In this document: positions 1 to 7,067 of the stretch, piece after piece
Layout: each line of letters starts with the position of its first letter
Position numbering within the stretch: position 1 is the first letter of the stretch
Source: CAZBBC01 sp964489835
GTDB lineage: Bacteria > Calditrichota > Calditrichia > JAJRVZ01
NCBI GenBank assembly: GCA_964489835.1
Contig: CAZBBC010000175.1
Coordinates: 1-8,667, forward strand
Length of the DNA: 8,667 nucleotides
Direction: 5' to 3'
Position numbers and translations under genes: made by a program
The notes under the pieces: generated by a model
The model's database searches: none
What the model was told of the DNA's origin: nothing
What the model saw: the letters and a program-made list of their open reading frames with translations, nothing else

Positions 1-17
1 GTGATAGTATTGTCCAA

Positions 18-3000
18 TTAGTTTTCAGCGGATTTTGGTACTTTGATAATAAATTCAGTAAACTTGCCATCTTCCGTTTCAAACATCAACTCCCCTTTAT
101 GCTCCTTAACGACAATATCATAACTTAACGACAAACCTAATCCTGTTCCCTGACCGGTGGGTTTGGTCGTAAAAAAAGGTTCAAACAAGTGATCACGAAC
201 GGAGGCGGGAATACCATTTCCATTGTCACGAATTCGGACTTCAACCTGCTTACCCAAATTTTTACTGATCACGGTAAGTTTTGGTGAAAAGTCGTTCCCA
301 TCTTGACTTTTTTTCTTATGGGTTTCATAAAAGCCGTTGGTAATTATATTTAAAAAGACCCGACTCATGTCCTGTGGCACCACCTCAACATTTTTAATGC
401 TTTCATCGAACTCTTTTTCAATAGTAATATTAAATTCTGAATTTTGGGCGCGCATCCCATGATAGGCCAGATTTAGATCCTCATCTATCATCGCATTAAT
501 ATCTGTCGCCTGTCGCAAACCGGATTTACCCCGGGAATGCTGCAACATACTGCGGACAATACTGTCGGCACGCTTGCCATGCTCGTTGATTTTTTTTGCA
601 TTCTGGTCTAAATCAGATATAATATCTTCAATATTCCCTGCATCTTCGTCGGTCAGAATATCTCGATATTTCTTAAGATATTCTTTTAACTCATCAAGTA
701 ATTCAACAGTGAGCTCCGCAAAATTGTTAACAAAATTTAGCGGATTTTTAATTTCGTGAGCGATACCCGCCGTTAACTGTCCGAGAGATGCTAATTTCTC
801 CTGTGTGACCAGCTTTTCCTGCGTAGCCTTCAGATCTTCAAGAATACTGTTAAGCCGGCGATAAGCATCCGCATTATCCAGGGCAATACTTGTGTAGGCA
901 GCAAGATTCTGAAGAATATTAAGATGCTGCTCAGTGTAAGCATTCACCTTAAAACTCTGTATGGTTATTATACCCAAAATTCTATCCTGGGCGATGAGTG
1001 GCAGGTATATGAGAGATAATGGATCCTGGGAAGTGGTACCGTCTTCCAGTTCTTCAGGTTGGTGTTTGAATTCCTTGATGTATTTGGAATATTCAGTGGC
1101 AATATTATTAATGAATACGGGTTTTCGATTATCGATACACCATACCGGAAACTGGCTTTTATCCCGGGCATCTCTGTTGTATGGTTCGAATCGCTTGCCA
1201 TTTTCAATGGCCAGTTTATACTCGATAATTTGTTTATCCGGATCATAAATTCCAACACCAAACACAGAAGCATCCACCAGACGGTTAACATTTTCATATA
1301 ATTTGTAAAATATCGTCTCAAACTCCAGAGAAGCGGTTATTTCTTTACCGATATCACTGAGCAGTTCCAGGTTACTTTTACGTTCATTTTCTATTTGTAA
1401 GACTTGGGACCGGGCTTCAGCAGCCTGGGCCCGTAATTCAGCTTCGCGTAGCTGTGATTTTCCGCGTTCCCTGGTTATTAAACGACGTCTCTGCATCCTG
1501 TCGATGATGAATATAGCGGCGACCAATATTAGTCCATAAATGATATATGCCAGCCAGGTTGCATACCACGGTGACATAATTTTGAATTTATAAACCGCCT
1601 CATCACTCAAATGACCATAGACATTTTGCGCCCTGGCCCGAAATGTATAATTGCCTTCCGGCAGATTGGTGTAGTCCTTTTTAGCTTCCGTTTTCCAGGT
1701 TGACCAATTTTTATCAAATCCTTCCAAATAGGTCTGGAATCGATTTTTATTTTCCGCCTGATAACTGGGGGCAGCAAATCCAAATCGGAGAGCATTGTTG
1801 CCATAATCTAACTTGTGAATTTCGAAATCTGATGCCCTTCTCCCTGAACGATATGCACCACCAAAAATCAAAGAATCTTCGCCTACAATCACTTTGCGTA
1901 TCAGAACAGGGAAATCTGCATCATAAGTCGCTTGAATGCCGGAGTCATAGCGTATCAATCCATCTGAACCGCCGAACCAAACAATACCGTTTTCTTCAGG
2001 ATAAATATTATAGATTGACATATTCGCAAATCTTAAAAATGGTGTTTTTTCAATCAGATATGATCCATCGGATTGTTGTTTGGCGACGGCGCTTTCACTA
2101 CCAAAATTTATCCAAACATTACCTTTGCTGTCTTCCTTTAATGTGTAATTGCCTGAAGATCCACTATAAGAGACATTCTTAAAGGTAGAATCTTTTGCAA
2201 ATGATCCGGATTCATTATTGTAACGATAGAGTCCTCCATTTGTACCAAAATACTCGATTCCGGATATAGAAAATGCTGAACTACCACCAGGCGGGAGTTG
2301 ATCATTGATACCAAATCGTTTTATGCTTGCTTTTAGCGGGGAAGTTTTACTGTCGAAGCTTACTAAAATAAGTCCGGAAGCATTCGTGCCCAACCATAGA
2401 TTACCTTCTTTGGTTTCCGCGATTGTGTGAATTTGTTCATGAATACCTGGAATTATTCCTTCATCTATCCATTTTCCTCTGCTTAAACGCAGGGATGCCA
2501 GTCCGTGCTCCAATCCAACAAAGATACGATTTTTGTTCAGTCTGGAACGTTGCATTGTAAAGGCCCGATAATCATAACTAACTGATTCTCTGATCAAAGT
2601 CGCTGCCTGGTCTTTTATCTCATAAACACCATTAAAGGTTGCTGCTAACAGTCTATCATCCATTGAAAGCATTTCCCAGCTTTCTGAGGTAATACCTGTT
2701 ATCAGTTTAAATTTTCTTAGTTGTGGGTCCAGAGAGTATACACCCAACCCTGTCGTGACGTACAAGATACCGTTATGCCTTACGATTGAATAAACGGTGG
2801 CATCTAACTCGAAGGATGAATCATAAAATGAAAGCGGTGAAGAGATCTCAACTTTAGAGATACCTTTGTTTAAGGCAATCCATAGAGTACCCTGGCGATC
2901 CTGGTATATAAAAAAAACAGAATTGTCCTGCAGACCGATGGATTTATCAATATGTCGCAACAGGCGACCATTTCGATCAATGATCACCAGACCTCCCCGC

Positions 3001-3836
3001 ATAGTACCTAACGCAAAACTTCCATCATTTAATACACAGCCGGGTAAATATATTTCATTCTGAAAAAGAAAATCATCTACTTCAGTTTTAAATGCCTGAA
3101 ATGTTTTCCCGTCATATAGAAGTAAGCCCTGCTTGCGGGTCCCGAGCAATATTCTTTTCTTATCGTAGGGAAGAATGACATATACACGCTCATTGGCTAA
3201 TCGCCCCCCATCGGGCACTAACTGTAACGAATCTGATTCCATGCGCAATAGTCCGACGTCCCATTGCCGGACATATAGCGTGTCATTTATTACAGCTGAA
3301 ACATGATACCGGTTTTTCGATCTCCAAATATCCATTTGATCGTGTGACCAACGAAAAATGCGGTTTTGAGAGATAAAGTATACGCCGCGACTAGTGGCAT
3401 GCGTCTCCCAAACATCTCCAAATTTTTGGTCTCCCTTATCCAGATATTTAAGCAGAGAATTATAGCGCATCTGTCCGATTGAGTCCGGTTCTATATATCC
3501 GATATCATCGACAGACCCAACATACATCCTGCCATCTCCTTTAGAAGAAACTGCCATAGATCTGACGGTGGTTCCCTTTGGTAAGGGGATCAGATTCCAT
3601 GATACGCCATCATATTCTAACACACCATCACCATTACCAAAATCATTTCCATTGCCAAAATACATGACTCCCCGTTTATCCTGCACAATGGTCCAGTTTG
3701 CAGAATAACCATTATATTCATCGGGTGTATAATTAGTAATGAAAGGCTTGCCTGATTCTTTACCAGCAAGGACAAAAGACGTATCTACAAAGTAGATAGA
3801 AAGAAATATAATCGAGAGATAGACTATTTTTACCAT
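18..3836 (-). CDS. Two-component sensor histidine kinase with double propeller, Y_Y_Y and GAF domains
   Basis: Membrane sensor kinase of 1272 residues. Residues 1-24 look like a signal peptide or N-terminal anchor. Residues 50-631 hold about 14 propeller-type repeats ending in patterns such as GTLWIALNKGIS and GNLWLGTNASGL, enough for two seven-bladed propellers. A Y_Y_Y domain follows (about 674-753, with YLEGFDKNW and a Y-x-NLPEGNY motif). One transmembrane helix lies at about 759-778, then a charged coiled coil (780-830) and a GAF domain (about 835-990). The kinase core shows the H-box AGIAHEIKNPLNF with phospho-acceptor His1027, an N-box with Asn1163 and Asn1167, the G1 box DNGNGIP at 1204-1210, and LFEPFFTTK plus GQGTGLGLSLS at 1217-1238. 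The ATG start is supported by AAGGA (complement of 3846-3850) upstream. The periplasmic half resembles Bacteroides hybrid two-component sensors, but no receiver or AraC domain is fused. The ligand is unknown; an oligosaccharide is inference. It is probably co-transcribed with the receiver gene 18 nt upstream. Confidence 0.95.
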   Translation of the reverse strand: MVKIVYLSIIFLSIYFVDTSFVLAGKESGKPFITNYTPDEYNGYSANWTIVQDKRGVMYFGNGNDFGNGDGVLEYDGVSWNLIPLPKGTTVRSMAVSSKGDGRMYVGSVDDIGYIEPDSIGQMRYNSLLKYLDKGDQKFGDVWETHATSRGVYFISQNRIFRWSHDQMDIWRSKNRYHVSAVINDTLYVRQWDVGLLRMESDSLQLVPDGGRLANERVYVILPYDKKRILLGTRKQGLLLYDGKTFQAFKTEVDDFLFQNEIYLPGCVLNDGSFALGTMRGGLVIIDRNGRLLRHIDKSIGLQDNSVFFIYQDRQGTLWIALNKGISKVEISSPLSFYDSSFELDATVYSIVRHNGILYVTTGLGVYSLDPQLRKFKLITGITSESWEMLSMDDRLLAATFNGVYEIKDQAATLIRESVSYDYRAFTMQRSRLNKNRIFVGLEHGLASLRLSRGKWIDEGIIPGIHEQIHTIAETKEGNLWLGTNASGLILVSFDSKTSPLKASIKRFGINDQLPPGGSSAFSISGIEYFGTNGGLYRYNNESGSFAKDSTFKNVSYSGSSGNYTLKEDSKGNVWINFGSESAVAKQQSDGSYLIEKTPFLRFANMSIYNIYPEENGIVWFGGSDGLIRYDSGIQATYDADFPVLIRKVIVGEDSLIFGGAYRSGRRASDFEIHKLDYGNNALRFGFAAPSYQAENKNRFQTYLEGFDKNWSTWKTEAKKDYTNLPEGNYTFRARAQNVYGHLSDEAVYKFKIMSPWYATWLAYIIYGLILVAAIFIIDRMQRRRLITRERGKSQLREAELRAQAAEARSQVLQIENERKSNLELLSDIGKEITASLEFETIFYKLYENVNRLVDASVFGVGIYDPDKQIIEYKLAIENGKRFEPYNRDARDKSQFPVWCIDNRKPVFINNIATEYSKYIKEFKHQPEELEDGTTSQDPLSLIYLPLIAQDRILGIITIQSFKVNAYTEQHLNILQNLAAYTSIALDNADAYRRLNSILEDLKATQEKLVTQEKLASLGQLTAGIAHEIKNPLNFVNNFAELTVELLDELKEYLKKYRDILTDEDAGNIEDIISDLDQNAKKINEHGKRADSIVRSMLQHSRGKSGLRQATDINAMIDEDLNLAYHGMRAQNSEFNITIEKEFDESIKNVEVVPQDMSRVFLNIITNGFYETHKKKSQDGNDFSPKLTVISKNLGKQVEVRIRDNGNGIPASVRDHLFEPFFTTKPTGQGTGLGLSLSYDIVVKEHKGELMFETEDGKFTEFIIKVPKSAEN

Positions 3837-3854
3837 TTTCAGATATCCTTGAAT

Positions 3855-4223
3855 CTATGATGTAAAAATTTTCTGCTTTAAATCGGTAAAATCTATCGGT
3901 TTGGTAAAATAATCATCACAGCCGTATTCCTTAGCCTCGTGATATCTATGTTCATCCGCATAGGCAGTTATCATGCTTACTTTGAGGTGGCGGTATTGCT
4001 CTTTTATTCTTTTTAAAAGTTCTATACCATTCATACCCGGCATATTGATATCGGAAAAGATTTGAGAGATATTTGCTTCCCCCTCTTTCTTTAGATAATC
4101 CAATGCTGATTCACCGGAGAATGCGAATTTAAATTCAATCGTACCCGATTTTATTTCTTTTCTGAATCGCTGTTTAAAAAGTATCTGAACATCTTCTTCA
4201 TCATCGACAACCATAATTTTCAT
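3855..4223 (-). CDS. Stand-alone response regulator receiver (CheY-like) protein
   Basis: Single receiver domain of 122 residues with no output domain. The acidic pair is Asp7-Asp8 in MVVDDEED, the phospho-acceptor is Asp58 in FSDINMPGMNG, the switch Thr is Thr86 in SMITAYAD, and the conserved lysine is Lys108 in DDYFTKPID. All catalytic positions are therefore intact. An open frame extends 12 codons further upstream to an ATG at 4257-4259, but the strong AGAGGAG sequence at 4230-4236 fits the ATG at 4221-4223 best (6-nt spacer). The ATG at 4227-4229 directly abuts that sequence. The gene ends 18 nt before the sensor kinase and shares its strand, so the two very likely form an operon and a phosphotransfer pair. 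Phosphorylation by that kinase is inference. The output may be protein-protein interaction or phosphotransfer onward to a regulator outside the window. Confidence 0.93.
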   Translation of the reverse strand: MKIMVVDDEEDVQILFKQRFRKEIKSGTIEFKFAFSGESALDYLKKEGEANISQIFSDINMPGMNGIELLKRIKEQYRHLKVSMITAYADEHRYHEAKEYGCDDYFTKPIDFTDLKQKIFTS

Positions 4224-4229
4224 CGCCAT

Positions 4230-4236
4230 CTCCTCT
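4230..4236 (-). promoter_or_regulatory. Shine-Dalgarno sequence deciding the receiver gene start
   Basis: On the minus strand the sequence reads AGAGGAG followed by ATGGCG and then ATG AAA. The first ATG touches the Shine-Dalgarno with no spacer; the second has the normal 6-nt spacing and begins directly with the conserved MKIMVVDDEED strand of the receiver fold. This favours position 4223 as the first base of the gene over the longer alternatives. Confidence 0.7.
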
Positions 4237-4298
4237 AATCTATCATATACTCTATACAAAGAGTTAACCTTAGTTTTTAAATTTGTTTAGGTCCAACC

Positions 4299-4346
4299 AT
4301 TGATCATAAGAAATAAAAAAAATCAATTCTTTGACTTATGATTAAT
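4299..4346. repeat. Inverted repeat upstream of the receiver-kinase operon
   Basis: Two 12-bp arms, ATTGATCATAAG at 4299-4310 and CTTATGATTAAT at 4335-4346, match as inverted copies at 11 of 12 positions. They are separated by 24 bases of A/T-rich sequence. The nearer arm lies about 75 bases upstream of the receiver start, a plausible place for an operator or for a two-site regulator. The right arm runs into the 55-bp sequence duplicated around the gap. A function is inference; in AT-rich DNA, arms of this size may also arise by chance. Confidence 0.35.
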
Positions 4347-4390
4347 ACCCAATAATATTGGAACGATTTAATCGCATTCATTTATTTCAT
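4336..4390. repeat. 55-bp direct repeat, left copy at the contig edge
   Basis: This 55-base sequence ends exactly where the N run begins and is identical to the 55 bases that follow the N run (4491-4545). It begins TTATGATTAATACCC and ends CATTTATTTCAT. Identity over the full length, stopping precisely at both contig edges, points to the same physical sequence assembled twice. Confidence 0.9.
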
Positions 4391-4490
4391 NNNNNNNNNN
4401 NNNNNNNNNNNNNNNNNNNNNNNNNNNNNNNNNNNNNNNNNNNNNNNNNNNNNNNNNNNNNNNNNNNNNNNNNNNNNNNNNNNNNNNNNN
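4391..4490. other. Scaffold gap of 100 N
   Basis: Exactly 100 undefined bases join two contigs. Round-number N runs are normally placeholders of unknown length. Because both flanks carry the same 55 bases, the real gap is probably negative: the contigs overlap and nothing is missing. Confidence 0.97.
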
Positions 4491-4545
4491 TTATGATTAA
4501 TACCCAATAATATTGGAACGATTTAATCGCATTCATTTATTTCAT
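4491..4545. repeat. 55-bp direct repeat, right copy at the contig edge
   Basis: Perfect copy of 4336-4390, starting at the first defined base after the gap. The unique sequence that continues to the right (CTATTTAAAAATTTATTC) would directly follow the left contig if the two copies were merged. Confidence 0.9.
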
Positions 4546-4670
4546 CTATTTAAAAATTTATTCAATGAGAGGAGTCTGTGGGTAAAATACAATTATAAAG
4601 ATCTTCAGAAGGACTATTTTGTAGGTAAGACTTATCCGGATAATTTATCTCTCGCGGACATATAGATTTA

Positions 4671-4786
4671 TTTATCCACGGATTACACGAATTAACACGA
4701 ATTTCCGCGAATTATATTTATAATATTTTTAAGAAATAAAAAATACAAAAAAAAATCGTGTAATTCGTGTAATTCGTGGATTAAAT
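4671..4786. repeat. Inverted-repeat element with tandem CGAATT-type units
   Basis: The left arm (4671-4703, TTTATCCACGGATTACACGA and onward) and right arm (4757-4785, ending AATTCGTGGATTAAA) are near-perfect inverted copies around an A/T-rich centre of about 55 bases. Within the arms a period of about 10 bases is visible: ACACGAATT, ACACGAATT, CCGCGAATT on the left and CGTGTAATT units on the right. The element begins 30 bases downstream of the maturase stop codon, so in the transcript it could form a long stem and protect or end the 3' end of the mRNA. Sequences of this ACACGAATT type occur as dispersed intergenic repeats in many uncultured bacterial genomes, to my recollection. No transposase is present. 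Confidence 0.75.
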
Positions 4787-4815
4787 TTCTTTGCCGAAAT
4801 ATTTCTATAATAATA

Positions 4816-6147
4816 CTATTGGTTCTGTCCGCAACATTTTTTATACTTTTTTCCGCTGCCGCAGGGACACAGATCATTTCTACCCACATTAAATGCAGGA
4901 AAACCTTTATCTTTTTCAGCAGCCCAGGCCATTACATTCGCCGGCGCCCTTTGCTGCTGTAATTCATTCGCCATAAATTTCATGTAAAGATTGATATGAT
5001 GAAAAATTTTTTTGTATCCGGCGCAGAGATAATTCAATCCTTCCTGCCCATCCGGTGTCCGGGTAAAACGATGCTTCGGGCACTCGCCATTACAGGCGAA
5101 GCGCACGTCACAATCGAGACAATATTGCGGCAAATTATCCAGCTTATCGGTACCAAATTTTATTTGTTGCTCCGAATTGACCAGAGATTCGAGCGGGCTT
5201 TCCATAATATTTCCCAGTTTATTCTCCGGATATACATAGTGGTCACAGGAATATAAATCCCCGTTATGTTCGATAATCATCGCCTGTCCGCAGGTTTTCT
5301 TAAAGACACACAAACTGGGCTCCAATCCCATCCAGGCTTCCAGGGCAATATCAAAGAGCTGAACGAAATATCTACCGACATCCTGTCGTACCCATTCATC
5401 AAAAATTTCGCATAAAAAAGTACCAAATGGCAACGGTTCAACCGACCATTCGGAGACATCTGCCGCGGCCGAATAATTGGGCGAAACCAGTTTTAAGTCA
5501 TTTTCTTCACCCTTTCCGGAAATTCTTTCAACAATTGGGATAAATTGCATATATCCCTCTGAAATCTCTTTAAGAAAATGGTACACCTCCAATGGATGAT
5601 AAGAATTGTCCCTCTGCACGACCGTAAGCGTATTAAATCTGACATCATGTTTTTTCAGGCATTCGATGCCCTTCATCACCTGTTTAAACGACCCTTTTCC
5701 GCCTTTATTCAAGCGATAGCGGTTGTGCAACGGTTCAGGACCATCAATCGAAAGACCGACAAGGAAATCATTCTCCATGAAAAATTCACCCCATTCATCA
5801 TTTAGCAGGATCCCATTCGTCTGGAATGCATTTTCAATCTTTTTCCCATTTTTATATTTATTCTGAAGATTTACAACTTTTCTAAAAAAATCGACGCCTA
5901 AAAGCGTCGGTTCTCCACCCTGCCAGGCAAAATTTACCTGAGGGACACGGTGGGCCTCTATCTTTTGCCGGATAAACGATTCGAGAACATCCCCGGACAT
6001 GGTAAAATTATTTTTTTCCGGATAGAGAATCTCCTTTTCTAAATAGAAACAGTACGTGCAATTGAGATTGCAGACCGGGCCAATAGGTTTGGCCATTATA
6101 TTGAAAGCCGGTGGTCCCTGATTCACGGTATGCTTAGAGTTATTCAT
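4816..6147 (-). CDS. Anaerobic sulfatase-maturating enzyme (radical SAM/SPASM, formylglycine-generating)
   Basis: Cytoplasmic iron-sulfur enzyme of 443 residues, expected to oxidise the active-site Cys or Ser of type I sulfatases to formylglycine before export. The radical SAM motif C-x3-C-x2-C is Cys26, Cys30, Cys33 (CNLNCTYC), followed by GGEPTL at 77-82. The SPASM cysteines follow the spacing I recall for characterised sulfatase maturases: Cys280-x5-Cys286-x14-Cys301, then Cys343-x2-Cys346-x5-Cys352-x3-Cys356 and Cys375. Asp302 directly after Cys301 matches the proposed catalytic base. The tail 423-440 is a SEC-C zinc motif (CPCGSGKKYKKCCG), also seen in other family members. The ATG start has AAGGA about 10 nt upstream. 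It lies 72 nt after the SDR gene and is probably in the same operon. No sulfatase is encoded in the window. A maturase for another peptide is the main alternative, but the fit to the sulfatase group is strong. Confidence 0.92.
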   Translation of the reverse strand: MNNSKHTVNQGPPAFNIMAKPIGPVCNLNCTYCFYLEKEILYPEKNNFTMSGDVLESFIRQKIEAHRVPQVNFAWQGGEPTLLGVDFFRKVVNLQNKYKNGKKIENAFQTNGILLNDEWGEFFMENDFLVGLSIDGPEPLHNRYRLNKGGKGSFKQVMKGIECLKKHDVRFNTLTVVQRDNSYHPLEVYHFLKEISEGYMQFIPIVERISGKGEENDLKLVSPNYSAAADVSEWSVEPLPFGTFLCEIFDEWVRQDVGRYFVQLFDIALEAWMGLEPSLCVFKKTCGQAMIIEHNGDLYSCDHYVYPENKLGNIMESPLESLVNSEQQIKFGTDKLDNLPQYCLDCDVRFACNGECPKHRFTRTPDGQEGLNYLCAGYKKIFHHINLYMKFMANELQQQRAPANVMAWAAEKDKGFPAFNVGRNDLCPCGSGKKYKKCCGQNQ

Positions 6148-6219
6148 CCAAAAACAATCCTTGATTGATTATTTAATCTGATACAAGGGTCACTGGGATC
6201 TCTTATCGATGGAGGGGAT

Positions 6220-6990
6220 TTATAATCGTGGTAAAGTTAATCCGCCGTCAACCATGATTACCTGACCGGTTGAATATGGAAAGGAACCGCGAACCAGAGC
6301 GGCGACCACTTTCCCAATATCCTCAGGAACTCCCCAGCGTTTTTGCAGCGTCAGACCTTCTGCGATTAACTTGTCGTATTTTTCCCGCACCCCCGAGGTC
6401 ATATCTGTTTTAATGATACCCGGTTGTATTTCATATACCGGAATATCAAACGTGCCCAGCCGGGCGGCAAACAGTTTAGTCATCATACTCACACCGGCTT
6501 TGGCGATGCAATACTCCCCGCGATTCACCGAGGCTACCGATGCCGATATGGAAGAAACATTAATGATACAGCCACTAAAATTTTTATCCTCCCGTTGCTG
6601 ATCAATCATCCAGTTGGCAATCTTTTGTGTCAGGAAATACGGCCCCTGTAGGTTGGTTTTTAATACAGATTCAAAACTTTCTTCAGAAGCTTCCAGTATA
6701 TCTTTCCGCTCTTTCGGGGCAACACCGGCATTATTGACTAAAACGTCCAGCTGTCCGAAATGATTCCGGACTTTTTCCAGGATGGATTCCCGGGCCTGAG
6801 CAGCGCTGATATCACCCGGGCAGTAGATGATATCCACCGGATAATCTTTTAATTGATCGATCACCGCACGTACTTTTGCTTCTTCTCTGAGACCATTCAG
6901 GGCAAGATTTAATCCTTCCTTTGCAAGACTTTGGGCAATGCCCAATCCAATACCGCGGGTACCACCGGTAATCAGTGCTGTTTTTATCAT
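6220..6990 (-). CDS. SDR-family NAD(P)-dependent oxidoreductase
   Basis: Classical short-chain dehydrogenase/reductase of 256 residues, the family's usual length. The cofactor motif TGGTRGIG is at 8-15, the NNAG motif at 86-89, and the active-site set is Asn113, Ser147, Tyr160 and Lys164 (Y-C-I-A-K). The C-terminal PGIIKTDM and TGQVIMVDGG stretches are typical. The phrases NRGEYCIAKAG and PYSTGQ recall a subgroup annotated as 3-ketoacyl-ACP reductase-like, but that label mostly reflects similarity to FabG. Flanked by a Gfo/Idh/MocA oxidoreductase and a sulfatase maturase, it more likely oxidises or reduces a sugar or sugar acid; this is inference. The gene lies 267 nt downstream of the oxidoreductase gene, with a hairpin repeat in between, and 72 nt upstream of the maturase. 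The substrate and cofactor preference (NADH or NADPH) cannot be fixed from sequence alone. Confidence 0.93.
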   Translation of the reverse strand: MIKTALITGGTRGIGLGIAQSLAKEGLNLALNGLREEAKVRAVIDQLKDYPVDIIYCPGDISAAQARESILEKVRNHFGQLDVLVNNAGVAPKERKDILEASEESFESVLKTNLQGPYFLTQKIANWMIDQQREDKNFSGCIINVSSISASVASVNRGEYCIAKAGVSMMTKLFAARLGTFDIPVYEIQPGIIKTDMTSGVREKYDKLIAEGLTLQKRWGVPEDIGKVVAALVRGSFPYSTGQVIMVDGGLTLPRL

Positions 6991-7006
6991 CCTCTAAATT
7001 CTCTTT
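6991..7006 (-). promoter_or_regulatory. Atypical ribosome binding region of the SDR gene
   Basis: The minus strand reads AAAGAGAATTTAGAGGATG. The best Shine-Dalgarno match, AGAGG, directly touches the ATG with no spacer, while a weaker AAGAGA sits about 10 nt upstream. No alternative in-frame start near the conserved ALITGG strand fits better, so translation may be weak or depend on the upstream purine tract. Confidence 0.4.
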
Positions 7007-7067
7007 TTTTGCCTTAATTATCCCTATAACTTAATAATTTTATGTGTACAAGTGTCAGAATATTAAT

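Larger units (their letters stand above)
4224..4815. other. Non-coding interval containing an assembly gap
   Basis: This 592-base stretch separates the signalling operon from the 3' end of the maturase gene. It holds a 12-bp inverted repeat (4299-4346), 100 N flanked by two identical 55-bp copies (4336-4545), a weak open frame on the plus strand with no good start (4501-4665), and an inverted-repeat element (4671-4786). The promoter of the receiver-kinase operon should lie in the left part, but I see no confident -35/-10 pair. If the 55-bp copies are one overlap, the true interval is about 437 bases. I see no tRNA or other RNA gene here. Confidence 0.7.

Noticed and set aside
574..3063. Several open frames of 60-160 codons on either strand inside the sensor kinase gene (for example 961-1248, 968-1321, 1700-2182, 2866-3063).
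   Set aside because: They lie in other frames of a continuous gene with recognisable domains, have no recognisable motifs of their own, and no convincing ribosome binding sites.
4224..4259. Twelve-codon N-terminal extension of the receiver protein (start at 4259).
   Set aside because: The extension lacks a Shine-Dalgarno, contains the ribosome binding site for the ATG at 4223, and is not part of the receiver fold.
4336..4545. CRISPR array or transposon target duplication suggested by two identical 55-bp repeats.
   Set aside because: Only two copies exist, they touch the contig edges exactly, and no transposase or cas gene is nearby; an unmerged assembly overlap explains them better.
4671..4786. 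Simple rho-independent terminator for the maturase operon.
   Set aside because: The stem is AT-rich with a loop of about 55 bases and no U tract directly after the stem; a long structured repeat is a better description, though it could still affect the transcript end.
4692..4889. Minus-strand open frame of 65 codons overlapping the 3' end of the maturase gene.
   Set aside because: It is out of frame with the maturase, whose SEC-C motif is intact there, and it runs through the non-coding inverted repeat; it is a shadow frame.
4996..5805. Open frames of 60-86 codons inside the maturase gene (4996-5256, 5277-5459, 5578-5805).
   Set aside because: The maturase frame is continuous with all expected cysteines, so these are by-products of its codon use.
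6371..6651. Two plus-strand open frames opposite the SDR gene.
   Set aside because: They are antisense to conserved catalytic motifs of the SDR and show no independent coding signs.
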